Shown: positions 1 through 8,761 of the stretch, one piece after another
How positions within the stretch are numbered: the first letter of the stretch is position 1
How the letters are laid out: each line of letters starts with the position of its first letter
Program-made: the position numbers and the translations under genes
Source of the DNA: Chloroflexota bacterium
Lineage (GTDB): Bacteria; Chloroflexota; Anaerolineae; Anaerolineales; Villigracilaceae
Length of the DNA: 64,000 nucleotides
Assembly: GCA_029782225.1 (NCBI GenBank)
Contig: JAKOVF010000121.1
Span: 39,319-103,318, forward strand
Reading direction: 5' to 3'
The notes under the pieces: model-generated
The model's database searches: none
The model's input: the letters and a program-made list of their open reading frames with translations, nothing else
What the model was told of the DNA's origin: nothing

Positions 1-89
1 GCTTGCCCCACCGTCCGTGGCGGGCTTTGGGCTGCAACCTGAGCAGTTCTCCTTCGTTATATCCCTCAGATTGAACGAAGGAGAAATCC

Positions 90-590
90 ATGACAACATC
101 CACATATCCAAATCAAAAGCCCGGACTTTTCACGGCTATTGCTGTGATGACCCTGGTCAGCGGAATTGTTAACCTCTTCTGGGGTTTTGTGGCCTCGCTC
201 ACCGCGTTGAGCACATTCGTCGGGGTGATATGCATCCCCATCACAATTATGCCTACCGTCCTTGGCATTTTTGAAGTCATCTATGCTGCGAAATTGCTGA
301 GCGCCCAGCCTGAACCGCTGAAACCTGCACAGACGATTGCTGCCTTTGAAGTTGCATCTTTCATCTACGGCAATGTTTTCTCGATGGTGGTCGGTATCCT
401 CGCGCTGGTTTTCTATAACGACCTTGTGGTCAAGGATTACTTCGCTCGCCTGAATGGGACCGTTACCCCAGGCACGGTGGAAGAACCTGTCCCGCCAGAT
501 CCTGCCGTTCCCGCGGCTGAACCGGAACTTCCTCAGCCCGACGAGACCCCGCAGAAGCCGAAGCACATCCGCAAGGTAGCTGAAGAATGA
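90..590 (+). CDS. Small membrane protein, unknown function
   Basis: A 166-residue protein starting at ATG 90 behind AAGGAG (78-83). Residues about 12-70 form one long or two closely spaced hydrophobic segments and about 82-114 another, so three membrane passes are likely. The last 40 residues are Pro/Glu-rich and probably cytoplasmic. No catalytic motif is visible. It sits alone between the window edge and a hairpin at 597-621. I do not recognise a named family with confidence; it resembles small DUF4064-like bacterial membrane proteins only in general layout. Confidence 0.75.
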   Translation: MTTSTYPNQKPGLFTAIAVMTLVSGIVNLFWGFVASLTALSTFVGVICIPITIMPTVLGIFEVIYAAKLLSAQPEPLKPAQTIAAFEVASFIYGNVFSMVVGILALVFYNDLVVKDYFARLNGTVTPGTVEEPVPPDPAVPAAEPELPQPDETPQKPKHIRKVAEE

Positions 591-596
591 TCAATA

Positions 597-621
597 CCCC
601 GAAGGATTGAACCCTTCGGGG
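597..621 (+). terminator. Hairpin after the first gene
   Basis: CCCCGAAG (597-604) pairs perfectly with CTTCGGGG (614-621) around a 9-nt loop, 7 nt after the stop codon. There is no clean T-run, so intrinsic termination is plausible rather than certain. Confidence 0.5.
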
Positions 622-704
622 CGTTCCGCCTCGTTCAAATCGGTGACGTTCTACCTCTTGACGCTCCTCCCCCTCAAACTTAGAATTCACATTACAAATT
701 AACG

Positions 705-964
705 GTGACAGGGAAGAGCCTCAGGAGCGCGGACTTAAGTCCGCTTTTGAGCGCCGAAGGTGCAAGTCTGGAACAGGCGAAGCCAGGCGAAACTCTCAGG
801 CAAAAGGACCCTGCCCCGCAAAACTCTGGAAAGTCCCTTGCGGGATCATATCTGGCAATGGACACCGACGGTGCAAATCCTGAGCGGAGGGTCACGGGGC
901 TGGTTTTCCAGCCTGTAACGAGACCCAAAGTCAAAGGATGAATCTCTCAGGTTTATTTACAGAG
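705..964 (+). promoter_or_regulatory. Tandem glycine riboswitch
   Basis: Two glycine aptamers lie in tandem. In aptamer 1, P1 is CAGGG (709-713) with CCCTG (809-813), and it has the conserved GCCGAAGG-TGCAAG segment and ACTCTCAGGCAAAAGGACC. In aptamer 2, P1 is CTCTG (824-828) with CAGAG (960-964), with ACCGACGGTGCAAAT and ATCTCTCAGG. These are hallmark gcvT-motif sequences. It is followed at once by a terminator and then gcvH, so glycine binding probably allows read-through into gcvH-gcvPA-gcvPB (the ON-switch logic known for this class). Confidence 0.95.
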
Positions 965-997
965 GACGCAGGATGTTTTCATCGTGTGTCCTTTTTT
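964..997 (+). terminator. Riboswitch-controlled intrinsic terminator
   Basis: Stem 964-974 pairs with 981-991 with one mismatch, loop GTTTTC, followed by six T (992-997). Base 964 is shared with the 3' strand of aptamer 2 P1, so the ligand-bound riboswitch and the full terminator stem compete at the base. This fits transcriptional control of the downstream glycine cleavage genes. Confidence 0.85.
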
Positions 998-1037
998 GAT
1001 TCGCCAAATCCATCTTTCTCCGAAGGAGACTACAAAC

Positions 1038-1415
1038 ATGAACGCTCCGTCCCACCTCAAATACACCAAATCTGATGAGTGGTTCGATCCCACCTCTGGT
1101 GCAATGGGCCTCACCGATTACGCCCAGGGCCAGCTTTCCGACATCGTCTTCGTTGAATTGCTCGTTGACGCCGGCGATACACTGGAGGCCGGCAAGGCAA
1201 TTGCTTCGGTCGAATCCGTCAAGGCCTCAGCTGAGATCTATGCTTCTGCCGGCGGAAAAGTGACCGCGGTCAACAAGGGACTTTCCGACAAGCCCGAGAC
1301 CCTCAACAGCGACCCTTATGGCGACGGCTGGATGGTCAAGGTCGAGAATGGCGCTGCCAACGATCTGATGGATTCCGCCGCGTACCAGAAGTATTGCGAA
1401 GAGCGCGCTCATTAG
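1038..1415 (+). CDS. gcvH: Glycine cleavage system H protein
   Basis: Lipoyl carrier protein of the glycine cleavage complex; it receives the aminomethyl group from the P protein and shuttles it to T and L. It has 125 residues, the usual length. The lipoylation site is Lys62 in ESVKA, and the fold motif VESVKASAEIYA is intact. The start is ATG 1038, preceded by GAAGGAG (1022-1028); an in-frame upstream start would run back into the terminator. It is first in the gcvH-gcvPA-gcvPB operon under the glycine riboswitch. No gcvT is visible in this window. Confidence 0.97.
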   Translation: MNAPSHLKYTKSDEWFDPTSGAMGLTDYAQGQLSDIVFVELLVDAGDTLEAGKAIASVESVKASAEIYASAGGKVTAVNKGLSDKPETLNSDPYGDGWMVKVENGAANDLMDSAAYQKYCEERAH

Positions 1416-1416
1416 T

Positions 1417-1495
1417 CATTGCGAGGAGGCCCTAGGCCGACGAAGCAATCCCATCTAGTTGGAGATTGCCTCGCCCTATCGGGCTCGCAATGACG
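1417..1495 (+). repeat. REP-like imperfect palindrome between gcvH and gcvPA
   Basis: The stretch starts TCATTGCGAGG and ends CTCGCAATGA, with further internal complementarity (CGAAGCAATC against GGAGATTGC). It is a type of mobile palindromic repeat seen in many genomes, here inserted inside an operon between the gcvH stop and the gcvPA ribosome-binding site. It could fold in the mRNA and tune stability or translation of the two halves. Confidence 0.75.
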
Positions 1496-1509
1496 GAGGA
1501 AATAAAATT

Positions 1510-2865
1510 ATGACCTACATCCCCATCTCCCCCAAAGAACGGGATGCGATGCTCGAGACCATCGGAGTGAAATCGCTTGACGATCTCTTCGATGCCGTTC
1601 CTCAGAAACATCGCTTTCCCAAACTGGATCTCCCGCCCGCGCTGACTGAAATGGAAGCCTCCTCTTTACTGGGCGAACTGGCTTCCAGTAATGAAAACGT
1701 GCGCGAGCATATGATCTCCTTCCTCGGCGCCGGTGCATACAATCACTACATTCCCTCTGTGATCAACCACATGCTCCTGCGCGGTGAGTTCTATACAGCC
1801 TATACTCCCTACCAGCCCGAGATCTCCCAGGGCACTTTGCAGGCCATCTTCGAATATCAATCCCTGATGGCAAATCTCACCGGCATGGAAGTTTCCAACG
1901 CCTCTCACTATGACGGTGCAACGGCAGCGGCAGAAGCTGTCAGTCTGGCACACGCCCAGTTCCGCGGCAAGCGCAAAAAACTGGTCGTTTCACCCATGCT
2001 GCACCCGCAGTATCGCGAAGTCATTCGCACCTACACGCAGGGCATGGAACTGGAAGTTGCCGGAGATGACGCCTCAGCAGACCTCGAGGCCGGCCCCGAA
2101 GCGCTGACGAATCTGATCGATGACGGCACGATGATGGTCATCGTTCAGTATCCCGATTTCTTCGGCCGCATCTACGACTACACCAGGCTGATCGAAGCTG
2201 CGCATGCAAAAGGCGCGCTGGTCTGCGTGGTTGCCAACCCGACCGCGCTGGCCATGCTGAAGACGCCCGGCAGCATGGGCGCCGATATTGTCGTGGGCGA
2301 GGCACAGCCGTTCGGAATCCCGCTCTGGTATGGCGGCCCCTATCTTGGCTTCTTCACCACCAAGAAATCCTACGTTCATAAAATGGCAGGACGCCTTGTC
2401 GGCGAGACTGTCGATAACCGCGGACAGCGTGCCTATGTGCTGACGCTCACCGCCCGCGAGCAGCATATCAAACGCGAACGCGCCACATCCAACATCTGTA
2501 CCAATCAAGGTTTGCTCGCGCTCGGAGCTGCGATCTACATGTCCGTGCTTGGAAAGCAGGGTTTGCGCGAGGTTGCGAACCTCTGCTACCAGAAGGCGCA
2601 TTACGCCGCGCAGGAACTGAGCAAGATCGATGGCTATGGTCTGTGCTTCACCGAGCCGTTCTTCCATGAATTCGCGTTCTGCTGCCCGCGGCCCGTTGAA
2701 GAGGTCAATGCACACTTGCTGGAGCACGGCATCATCGGCGGCTATGACCTGGGCAAGGATTATCCATCGCTCAAGGATCATATGCTCATTGCAGTGACCG
2801 AGATGAACAGCAAGGAAGAAATCGATACGCTTGTGGAAGTCATCAAGGAGGTGAGCCATGATTGA
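1510..2865 (+). CDS. gcvPA: Glycine dehydrogenase (decarboxylating) subunit 1
   Basis: N-terminal half of the split P protein; with GcvPB it decarboxylates glycine using pyridoxal phosphate and loads the aminomethyl group on GcvH. It has 451 residues, normal for the split form. Typical segments are present, such as FLGAGAYNHYIPS near the N terminus and the ASHYDGATAAAEA region. ATG 1510 is chosen because GGAGGA lies just upstream (about 1496-1501); the longer frame begins within the palindromic repeat. The gene overlaps gcvPB by 8 nt, implying translational coupling. Confidence 0.97.
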   Translation: MTYIPISPKERDAMLETIGVKSLDDLFDAVPQKHRFPKLDLPPALTEMEASSLLGELASSNENVREHMISFLGAGAYNHYIPSVINHMLLRGEFYTAYTPYQPEISQGTLQAIFEYQSLMANLTGMEVSNASHYDGATAAAEAVSLAHAQFRGKRKKLVVSPMLHPQYREVIRTYTQGMELEVAGDDASADLEAGPEALTNLIDDGTMMVIVQYPDFFGRIYDYTRLIEAAHAKGALVCVVANPTALAMLKTPGSMGADIVVGEAQPFGIPLWYGGPYLGFFTTKKSYVHKMAGRLVGETVDNRGQRAYVLTLTAREQHIKRERATSNICTNQGLLALGAAIYMSVLGKQGLREVANLCYQKAHYAAQELSKIDGYGLCFTEPFFHEFAFCCPRPVEEVNAHLLEHGIIGGYDLGKDYPSLKDHMLIAVTEMNSKEEIDTLVEVIKEVSHD

Positions 2866-4375
2866 GTCACCTGTGAAACTGGATGTGACGCCGAAGATTG
2901 TCGAGCCGACAGTCTTTGACCTCTCCTCGCCTGGCCGCCGCGGCGTGACCATGCCCGCTTCAGACGTGCCCGAAACTGCTCTGCCTCCCAAAGAGCTGCT
3001 TCGCTCCGACCTTCCCCTACCCGAACTCGCGGAAGTGGACGTTGTTCGTCATTACATGCGCCTCAGCAAGTTCAATTACGGTGTGGATGATGGACTCTAT
3101 CCGCTTGGTTCGTGCACCATGAAATACAATCCGAAGATCAACGAGGATACTTGTCGTTTGCCCGGCTTCCTTTACACGCATCCACTGCAACCCATTGAAA
3201 CGGTGCAGGGCAATCTCGCGCTGATGTATGAGATGCAGGAATGGCTGAAAGAAATCAGCGGCTTTGCCGGCATTACGCTTCAGCCTGCAGCCGGCGCTCA
3301 CGGCGAATTCACCGGTGTGTTGATCATGCGTGCCTATCACAAAGCGCGCGGTGATCACAAACGCACCAAGATGCTTATCCCTGATGCGGCGCACGGCACC
3401 AACCCGGCCTCCACCGGCATGTTGGGCCTGTCCGTCGTCACCATCCCTTCAGATGAGCGCGGCAACGTGGATCTCAAGGCCCTCGAAGCGGCCTGCGACG
3501 ATACAGTCGTCGGCATGATGCTCACTAACCCAAACACGCTCGGCATGTTTGATGAGCATATTGAGAAGGTGATCGAACTCGTTCATGGTTGTGGCGGCCT
3601 GATGTACGGCGATGGCGCCAACCTCAACGCGCTTCTCGGTATTGTTCGCCCCGGCGATGTTGGCTTCGACGTCATGCACTTCAACCTGCATAAGACGTTC
3701 GCGGTTCCACACGGCGGCGGCGGCCCAGGTTCAGGTCCCGTTGGTGTGGCAGCGCATCTCGCGGACTTCCTGCCTGCTCCCATTATCGGAGTTGTCGAGG
3801 AAGCTGACGATGATACCCCGCCCCTGTATGGCTTTGTGACTCCCAGGCAGAGCATCGGGCGCATGAAAGCCTTCCACGGTCACTTCGGCGGTGGATTAGT
3901 CCGCGCGTACACCTACATCGCTATGCATGGCCCGGATGGATTGAAGGACATTGCCCAGTACGCGGTGCTGAATGCCAATTACATTCAGGCGCGTATCCGT
4001 CATGCCTACCACATCCCATTCGACCGCATTTGCATGCACGAGTTCGTAGCGGAAGGACGCTTCGAAGGTTCGGATGTCCGCGCTCTGGATGTTGCCAAAC
4101 GCCTGATGGACTACAACTTCCACCCGCCGACGAACTATTTCCCGCTGATCGTCCACGAAGCACTGATGATCGAGCCGACCGAGACCGAGAACAAGGATAC
4201 CCTCGACCGCTTCGCCGATGTGCTGATCAAGATCGCAGAGGAAGCGAAGACGCAACCGGAGATCCTCCACAGTGCGCCGAACAACACCCTGTTTGGCCGC
4301 ATGGACGAGGTCAAGGCCGCCCGCGATCTGGTCCTGTGCTGCTGGCTGCCGGATAATTACGAGACTTTGGAGTAA
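2858..4375 (+). CDS. gcvPB: Glycine dehydrogenase (decarboxylating) subunit 2
   Basis: C-terminal, PLP-binding half of the split P protein, 505 residues. The PLP lysine is Lys279 in HFNLHKTF, followed by the glycine-rich PHGGGGPGSGPVG loop; the DAAHGTNPAS motif is at about 176-185. GGAGG precedes ATG 2858 and lies within the end of gcvPA. It is last in the operon and is followed by a strong hairpin at 4390-4421. Confidence 0.97.
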   Translation: MIESPVKLDVTPKIVEPTVFDLSSPGRRGVTMPASDVPETALPPKELLRSDLPLPELAEVDVVRHYMRLSKFNYGVDDGLYPLGSCTMKYNPKINEDTCRLPGFLYTHPLQPIETVQGNLALMYEMQEWLKEISGFAGITLQPAAGAHGEFTGVLIMRAYHKARGDHKRTKMLIPDAAHGTNPASTGMLGLSVVTIPSDERGNVDLKALEAACDDTVVGMMLTNPNTLGMFDEHIEKVIELVHGCGGLMYGDGANLNALLGIVRPGDVGFDVMHFNLHKTFAVPHGGGGPGSGPVGVAAHLADFLPAPIIGVVEEADDDTPPLYGFVTPRQSIGRMKAFHGHFGGGLVRAYTYIAMHGPDGLKDIAQYAVLNANYIQARIRHAYHIPFDRICMHEFVAEGRFEGSDVRALDVAKRLMDYNFHPPTNYFPLIVHEALMIEPTETENKDTLDRFADVLIKIAEEAKTQPEILHSAPNNTLFGRMDEVKAARDLVLCCWLPDNYETLE

Positions 4376-4389
4376 GTGACAGCAAGAAA

Positions 4390-4421
4390 TACGCCTCCGG
4401 GACTTTCGCCCCGGAGGCGTA
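4390..4421 (+). terminator. Terminator of the gcv operon
   Basis: An 11-bp perfect stem, TACGCCTCCGG (4390-4400) with CCGGAGGCGTA (4411-4421), followed by an A/T-rich stretch. It separates the gcv operon from the TIR-PFK gene. Confidence 0.8.
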
Positions 4422-4554
4422 TAATAATTGCGAAAGAACACTGTTGGTGGGTTTGGGAAACTTAATGTTGTAAGGACCAGCTCTGAACTTGATCCGAATC
4501 GTCCAACAATAGATCTTTGCAGTTGATAACGCTACCACATATGCGGAGGAAACC

Positions 4555-6744
4555 ATGTCGACAACTGACGCGCTCAAGGCTTTTATTTGCCATACCAGCG
4601 CTGATTCGGAGTTCGTGGTTGAAGTTGCCAAACACATTGAACGCAACCTGGATGGGATTTTCTATTATGAAGAATACCAGCGTTGCGATGAATCTTTCGT
4701 GATCACGATGAACAGGGCACTCGATGAGTGCAATGTGATGATCATCTTTGTCGGCAAAAGGCTTTCCTCTTATCAAAAGGATGAGATCAGCACTGCCTAT
4801 AGAATTCATCAAAAAAATCCACGCCACTTCTTCCTGGTCCTTCTGGATAATCAGGATGATCTCCCGCCAGAGATCAACATTCTCGGTGCTTATCCGCAGA
4901 TCAGGGTCCCCCGTCTGAATAATGCAGAGGCCTATGAGGTGGCAAAGAAGATCGTGAACGATTATTTGAATCTTCCCTGGCATTCAGATGACGATCTGCC
5001 GCTAAATCCGCACTTGTTTGATTATGAAAAAGATGTCATAGAGTATTTCATTCAGAAGGACCAGGTTGAGAAAAAGATTGCAGAGCTTCAGACTGAGTTC
5101 TCCTGCGAGAATGAAGATGAAATTCCCCCTGCCATCAAGGATAAACTCAGGGAATTGCAGGAGCAGTATGAACCGATTGTCAAGAAACAATTGCAGGGCT
5201 GTCCCAGCAGGTGGCCGGAAGTCGAACGATGGGACGAGAAAACTATAGACAACTACATTGACCAGAGCAAGATTGGTAAGTATAGACCGGATGATGCCAT
5301 GGTTGTTGCAGCAGCCCTTTCTGCCTATCACCGGGAGAACTCAATGGTCATGAGCGGGCTCTGTTTCCCGGAGGCCGGTCCACGCAAAGAACTCGCCTAC
5401 CCACGCGCGGATCGCAACTTGAATGTGGCCGTAATCGTGTCAGGCGGAATTGCACCGGGCATCAACGCGGTGATTGATGGCATCACTCAACGTCACCACA
5501 TGTATGCAAAAAACAAGTATTCCGTGACAGTTTACGGATTCAGAGATGGCTTTCAGGCATTTGACGATCTTGCCCGTTCGCAATGCATTCTCATTCCGGA
5601 GCATGAGACGGGGAATGAAAATCCTAATCTACTGGTCACCTCCTCACACGTGAGCGAGGGCGGTTCCATCCTGGGGACATCGCGTTTTGACGGGTTGCTG
5701 AATCCCGAGACCCGCAAAAGGGAACTTGAGACCATTGTCACGCAGCTCTTCAACTGGCGAATTGACATTTTGTACGTGATCGGAGGGGACGGCAGCATGA
5801 AAGCCGCCCATGCCATTTGGAGCTTCGCCAAGGAATACTCAACCCAACGCAAGTTGAACAAACATTTATCCGTGATCGCAGTTCCCAAGACCATGGATAA
5901 CGATATCTTGTGGGTATGGCAGACGTTTGGATTCCTGTCCGCGGTGGAACGCGCCCGGGAATTGATCGAACATCTGGCGACTGAGGTCCGGTCGAATCCA
6001 CGCCTTGGGATTATGCAGCTATTTGGTTCGGACTCGGGGTTTGTCGTGAGCCACGCAGTTCTGGCAAGCAAAACCGGGATTTGTGATGCAGCGCTCATTC
6101 CCGAGGTCAATTTCAGCATGAAGGAACTGGCCGCCTACCTGAGAAGAAGCTTGCAGGAAAGGAAGGGACGCATACCCTACGGATTCGTGGTCATGGCAGA
6201 GACGGCCATACCAACGGATGCATGTGATTTCCTGGAGGATGCCGATATCGGCTTGAGCGACGTCGAAAAGGATGCCGTGCGGAAGTTCGACGAAATGCGG
6301 ATTCAGCATAAGCGCATTGAGGGCCAGACCGACGACTCACTACGCACAGCGGGGCTGAAGATTGTTAGCAAAGGCCTGCAGAAGTTATTGCCCAGGCATG
6401 ACGATAGCTTCGCCGCCCAACCCGACTGGGAAAAACTGCGGGTCTTTACGAATGAACCTCGTCACCTGCTTCGGGCCACGCCGCCCCGTTCCATTGACAT
6501 CATCACCGCCCAAAGGCTTGGTATCCTTGCGGTGGATAACGCTCTGGCAGGCTATACCGATTTCATGATCAGCCAGTGGCTGACGGAATACGTGCTGGTC
6601 CCCCTCAAGCTCGTCCTGCTTGGCAGGAAACGCATTCCCAAGGGAGGTATTTTCTGGAAGTCGGTTATTGCAAAGACCGGTCAGCCATTCGACATGGTGA
6701 ATGCGCATGAGGGCACAGACGAACAAAAAGAAGCTGTCTCATAG
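4555..6744 (+). CDS. TIR domain fused to a phosphofructokinase-like domain
   Basis: A 729-residue two-domain protein. Residues about 6-130 are a bacterial TIR domain: FICHTSADSEF start, and SSYQKDEIS in which Glu77 aligns with the catalytic Glu of NAD-cleaving TIR enzymes. Residues about 140-285 are a linker with likely coiled coil (165-212). Residues about 288-715 are a PFK fold: GGIAPGINAVI (297-307), GGSILGTSR (369-377), GGDGS (410-414), PKTMDND (444-450) and a C-terminal LGILAVDNALAG block. Two PFK positions look altered: the MGR-type motif reads LFGSDSG (no Arg) and the EG substrate motif reads ET (549-550). Fructose-6-phosphate phosphorylation is therefore uncertain; a nucleotide- or sugar-phosphate-sensing role coupled to TIR NADase is possible. 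GGAGGA precedes ATG 4555; it is monocistronic. Confidence 0.9.
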   Translation: MSTTDALKAFICHTSADSEFVVEVAKHIERNLDGIFYYEEYQRCDESFVITMNRALDECNVMIIFVGKRLSSYQKDEISTAYRIHQKNPRHFFLVLLDNQDDLPPEINILGAYPQIRVPRLNNAEAYEVAKKIVNDYLNLPWHSDDDLPLNPHLFDYEKDVIEYFIQKDQVEKKIAELQTEFSCENEDEIPPAIKDKLRELQEQYEPIVKKQLQGCPSRWPEVERWDEKTIDNYIDQSKIGKYRPDDAMVVAAALSAYHRENSMVMSGLCFPEAGPRKELAYPRADRNLNVAVIVSGGIAPGINAVIDGITQRHHMYAKNKYSVTVYGFRDGFQAFDDLARSQCILIPEHETGNENPNLLVTSSHVSEGGSILGTSRFDGLLNPETRKRELETIVTQLFNWRIDILYVIGGDGSMKAAHAIWSFAKEYSTQRKLNKHLSVIAVPKTMDNDILWVWQTFGFLSAVERARELIEHLATEVRSNPRLGIMQLFGSDSGFVVSHAVLASKTGICDAALIPEVNFSMKELAAYLRRSLQERKGRIPYGFVVMAETAIPTDACDFLEDADIGLSDVEKDAVRKFDEMRIQHKRIEGQTDDSLRTAGLKIVSKGLQKLLPRHDDSFAAQPDWEKLRVFTNEPRHLLRATPPRSIDIITAQRLGILAVDNALAGYTDFMISQWLTEYVLVPLKLVLLGRKRIPKGGIFWKSVIAKTGQPFDMVNAHEGTDEQKEAVS

Positions 6745-6777
6745 TTGTGGATAAGGAAGACAGGTCTATCCTAAGTT

Positions 6778-6870
6778 GCCTCTACCTTAGAGGCAGCTGA
6801 ACAAGACCTTGAGATAAATCCTTAACCTGGAAAAACGAGAAGAGACGGGTGATTCCCGTCTCTTCTCGTT
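6778..6870. terminator. Bidirectional terminator between convergent genes
   Basis: Two hairpins: GCCTCT (6778-6783) with AGAGGC (6789-6794), and a 16-bp perfect stem at 6834-6849 with 6855-6870. The second has A-rich and T-rich flanks on opposite sides, so it can end transcription of both the TIR-PFK gene (plus) and the lipoprotein gene (minus). Confidence 0.85.
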
Positions 6871-6883
6871 TCAAACTATCGAG

Positions 6884-7669
6884 TTACTTTACAATCCACA
6901 ACTTCGAATCGGTGATCTCGCAGCGTACGCCATAATCATGATTCGTACCGGAGATGATCGAGTAGAGCAGATAACCTGGATTGACAAGCTTATCCTTGAA
7001 CAGGGTGTATTCTCCGATAAACTGGCCGTCTACTTTCACGTAGGCCTGGGTGCCATTGACAACAAGTTCCATGAAAGCTTCAGCAGGATTTCCAAGCTTC
7101 AGCCGGCCGGAACCGCGGGTCTTGCCAACTTCACCACAGCGGTTAATGCTGCTGTCGCAGTAGGTTAGAAGGACGCGATCATTTGTCAGCATGGCAGTAT
7201 AACCATCGTAATTGTTTGGATCAATGCGAAAACTGAAACCGCAACCGGAATACTGGGGTGCCCCAACCGGCGCCGCGTTTTCCCACTTCACGTTTGCCCA
7301 GGCTGCGAAATCCTGCACAGGACTATCCCAGCCTGCCAGATCGAAGTCCAGATAGTCAATTTGTGCATATTCACGCTTGTAATCGTCCAATTTGGCCACC
7401 CTACCATCAGTCGATGTGAGATAGCCTTGATCCACATAAGACTGGATCCGGGACATTGTCTCTTCACTTTCCTTCGTAGCCGCCAGATTTGGCGTCGCGG
7501 TGGGCCTGGGGGTAGATGTCGACGTAGGGACCTTCGTCGGCGTCTCAGAGGGAGCCGCGGTATCAGTAGGCGGCACAGCAGTGGGCACTGCGGTCGCACC
7601 GCCTGCGCAGGCGATCGTTGCAATCAGCAAGACGAAAACTGCATACATAATTGGGGTACTTTTCTTCAT
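6884..7669 (-). CDS. Lipoprotein with Thr/Pro linker and LamG-like domain
   Basis: A 261-residue predicted lipoprotein. The signal segment MKKSTPIMYAVFVLLIATIAC carries a lipobox (TIAC, Cys21), followed by a Thr/Pro/Ser linker (about 25-60) typical of Chloroflexota surface lipoproteins. The C-terminal ~150 residues look like a beta-sandwich (WANVKWE, GCGFSFRID, ELVVNGTQAYVKVDGQFIGEY), resembling LamG/DUF1080-type folds. ATG 7669 follows AAGGAGG. The promoter has a Crp-like dyad at 7733-7750. Confidence 0.85.
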   Translation of the reverse strand: MKKSTPIMYAVFVLLIATIACAGGATAVPTAVPPTDTAAPSETPTKVPTSTSTPRPTATPNLAATKESEETMSRIQSYVDQGYLTSTDGRVAKLDDYKREYAQIDYLDFDLAGWDSPVQDFAAWANVKWENAAPVGAPQYSGCGFSFRIDPNNYDGYTAMLTNDRVLLTYCDSSINRCGEVGKTRGSGRLKLGNPAEAFMELVVNGTQAYVKVDGQFIGEYTLFKDKLVNPGYLLYSIISGTNHDYGVRCEITDSKLWIVK

Positions 7670-7708
7670 TTTTATCAATCCTCCTTTTCTAACGGGACTT
7701 GCTCCATG

Positions 7709-7750
7709 ATATAAAACAACGCTCAATTGGGACAGTGACATCTGTCACTG
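7709..7750 (-). promoter_or_regulatory. Promoter with Crp/Fnr-type dyad
   Basis: Near-perfect dyad 7733-7750: CAGTGACA-TC-TGTCACTG, i.e. GTGA-N6-TCAC. On the minus strand a -10-like TTATAT lies at 7714-7709, placing the dyad centre about 38-41 bp upstream of the expected start, as in class II Crp/Fnr-activated promoters. It matches dyads at 46558-46570 and 47779-47791. Confidence 0.65.
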
Positions 7751-7848
7751 ATTCAGATTAGAACCCGGCTGAGATACCATCACAGATGAGATTTTCCATG
7801 GAAAGGGTTAGTGGCGGTAGAATAGGCTACAACGATTGAGGAGACCCC

Positions 7849-8721
7849 ATGCAACCGACTCAAGAGGCCCTGCTTCAACTACAAACTTATCAACGCACAG
7901 AGATCACTGAGCATCATATCTATAAACGTCTGGCAAAGACAATCAATTCGAAGGAGAATCGTGAGGTCCTGGAGAAAATCGCGGCCGATGAACTCTATCA
8001 TTATCAGGAGTGGAAAAAATATACACAGCTTGATATCAAGCCGGATATGTTCATGGTATGGAAATACACCCTGATCGGCAGACTGTTTGGCTTTACATTC
8101 GGCATCAAGCTGATGGAACGTGGAGAGGAAAAGGCTCAGAAGAACTATTCGAGCCTCAAAGGCGTTATCCCGAACATCGATAACTGGATCAAGAGCGAGG
8201 ACGAGCATGAACAGTTGTTGATCGGGATGCTGGACGAGGAACGCTTACGCTATGCGGGTTCAGTCGTGCTTGGGCTGAACGATGCGCTTGTGGAGCTCAC
8301 CGGCGCTCTCGCGGGACTGACGCTGGCGCTGCAGAACGTAAAATTGATTGCCCTTTCGGGTCTCATTACTGGCATCGCCGCGGCCATGTCCATGGCAGCT
8401 TCGGAATATCTCTCCACCCGCTCCGAAAAAACGGATAAGCACCCGGTCCGCGCGGCGATCTATACAGGTATCGCGTATATCTTCACCGTTTTCTTGCTCA
8501 TTCTCCCCTACCTGCTCTTCAAAAACTATTATCTCGACCTCGTCTGGGCGTTGACTACGGCTGTAATTATTATCGCTGTTTTCAATTACTACATCTCCGT
8601 CGCCAAGGACGAACCCTTCCGCGAGCGCTTCCTGGAGATGGCGGGGCTAAGCCTGGGCGTCGCGACCTTTTCGTTCATTATCGGATATTTCATCCGCACG
8701 TGGCTTGGAATTGAAATTTAA
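7849..8721 (+). CDS. Rubrerythrin-VIT1 fusion iron transporter
   Basis: A 290-residue membrane protein. Residues 1-130 form a ferritin-like four-helix domain with diiron-type acidic/His motifs (ITEHHIYKRL, ADELYHY, EDEHEQLL). Residues about 135-290 are a VIT1/CCC1-type transmembrane domain (LGLNDALVELTGALAGLT, SMAASEYLS). Such Er-VIT1/MbfA proteins export iron, sometimes in response to peroxide. It is transcribed away from the lipoprotein gene and could share the intergenic regulatory region. Confidence 0.92.
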   Translation: MQPTQEALLQLQTYQRTEITEHHIYKRLAKTINSKENREVLEKIAADELYHYQEWKKYTQLDIKPDMFMVWKYTLIGRLFGFTFGIKLMERGEEKAQKNYSSLKGVIPNIDNWIKSEDEHEQLLIGMLDEERLRYAGSVVLGLNDALVELTGALAGLTLALQNVKLIALSGLITGIAAAMSMAASEYLSTRSEKTDKHPVRAAIYTGIAYIFTVFLLILPYLLFKNYYLDLVWALTTAVIIIAVFNYYISVAKDEPFRERFLEMAGLSLGVATFSFIIGYFIRTWLGIEI

Positions 8722-8761
8722 CACGTAGATCACACTTGAAGCGTGACCTACCGCAATAACT

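Noticed and set aside
2074..2991. A 305-codon open frame on the minus strand across gcvPA and gcvPB
   Set aside because: It is antisense to two certain genes, has no ribosome-binding site and no recognisable protein pattern.
3896..4441. A 181-codon minus-strand frame over the end of gcvPB
   Set aside because: Antisense shadow of gcvPB crossing the operon terminator.
4555..6744. A Thoeris or other multi-gene TIR defence operon
   Set aside because: Both neighbours are separated by terminators and are housekeeping-type genes; no ThsA/ThsB-like partner is visible.
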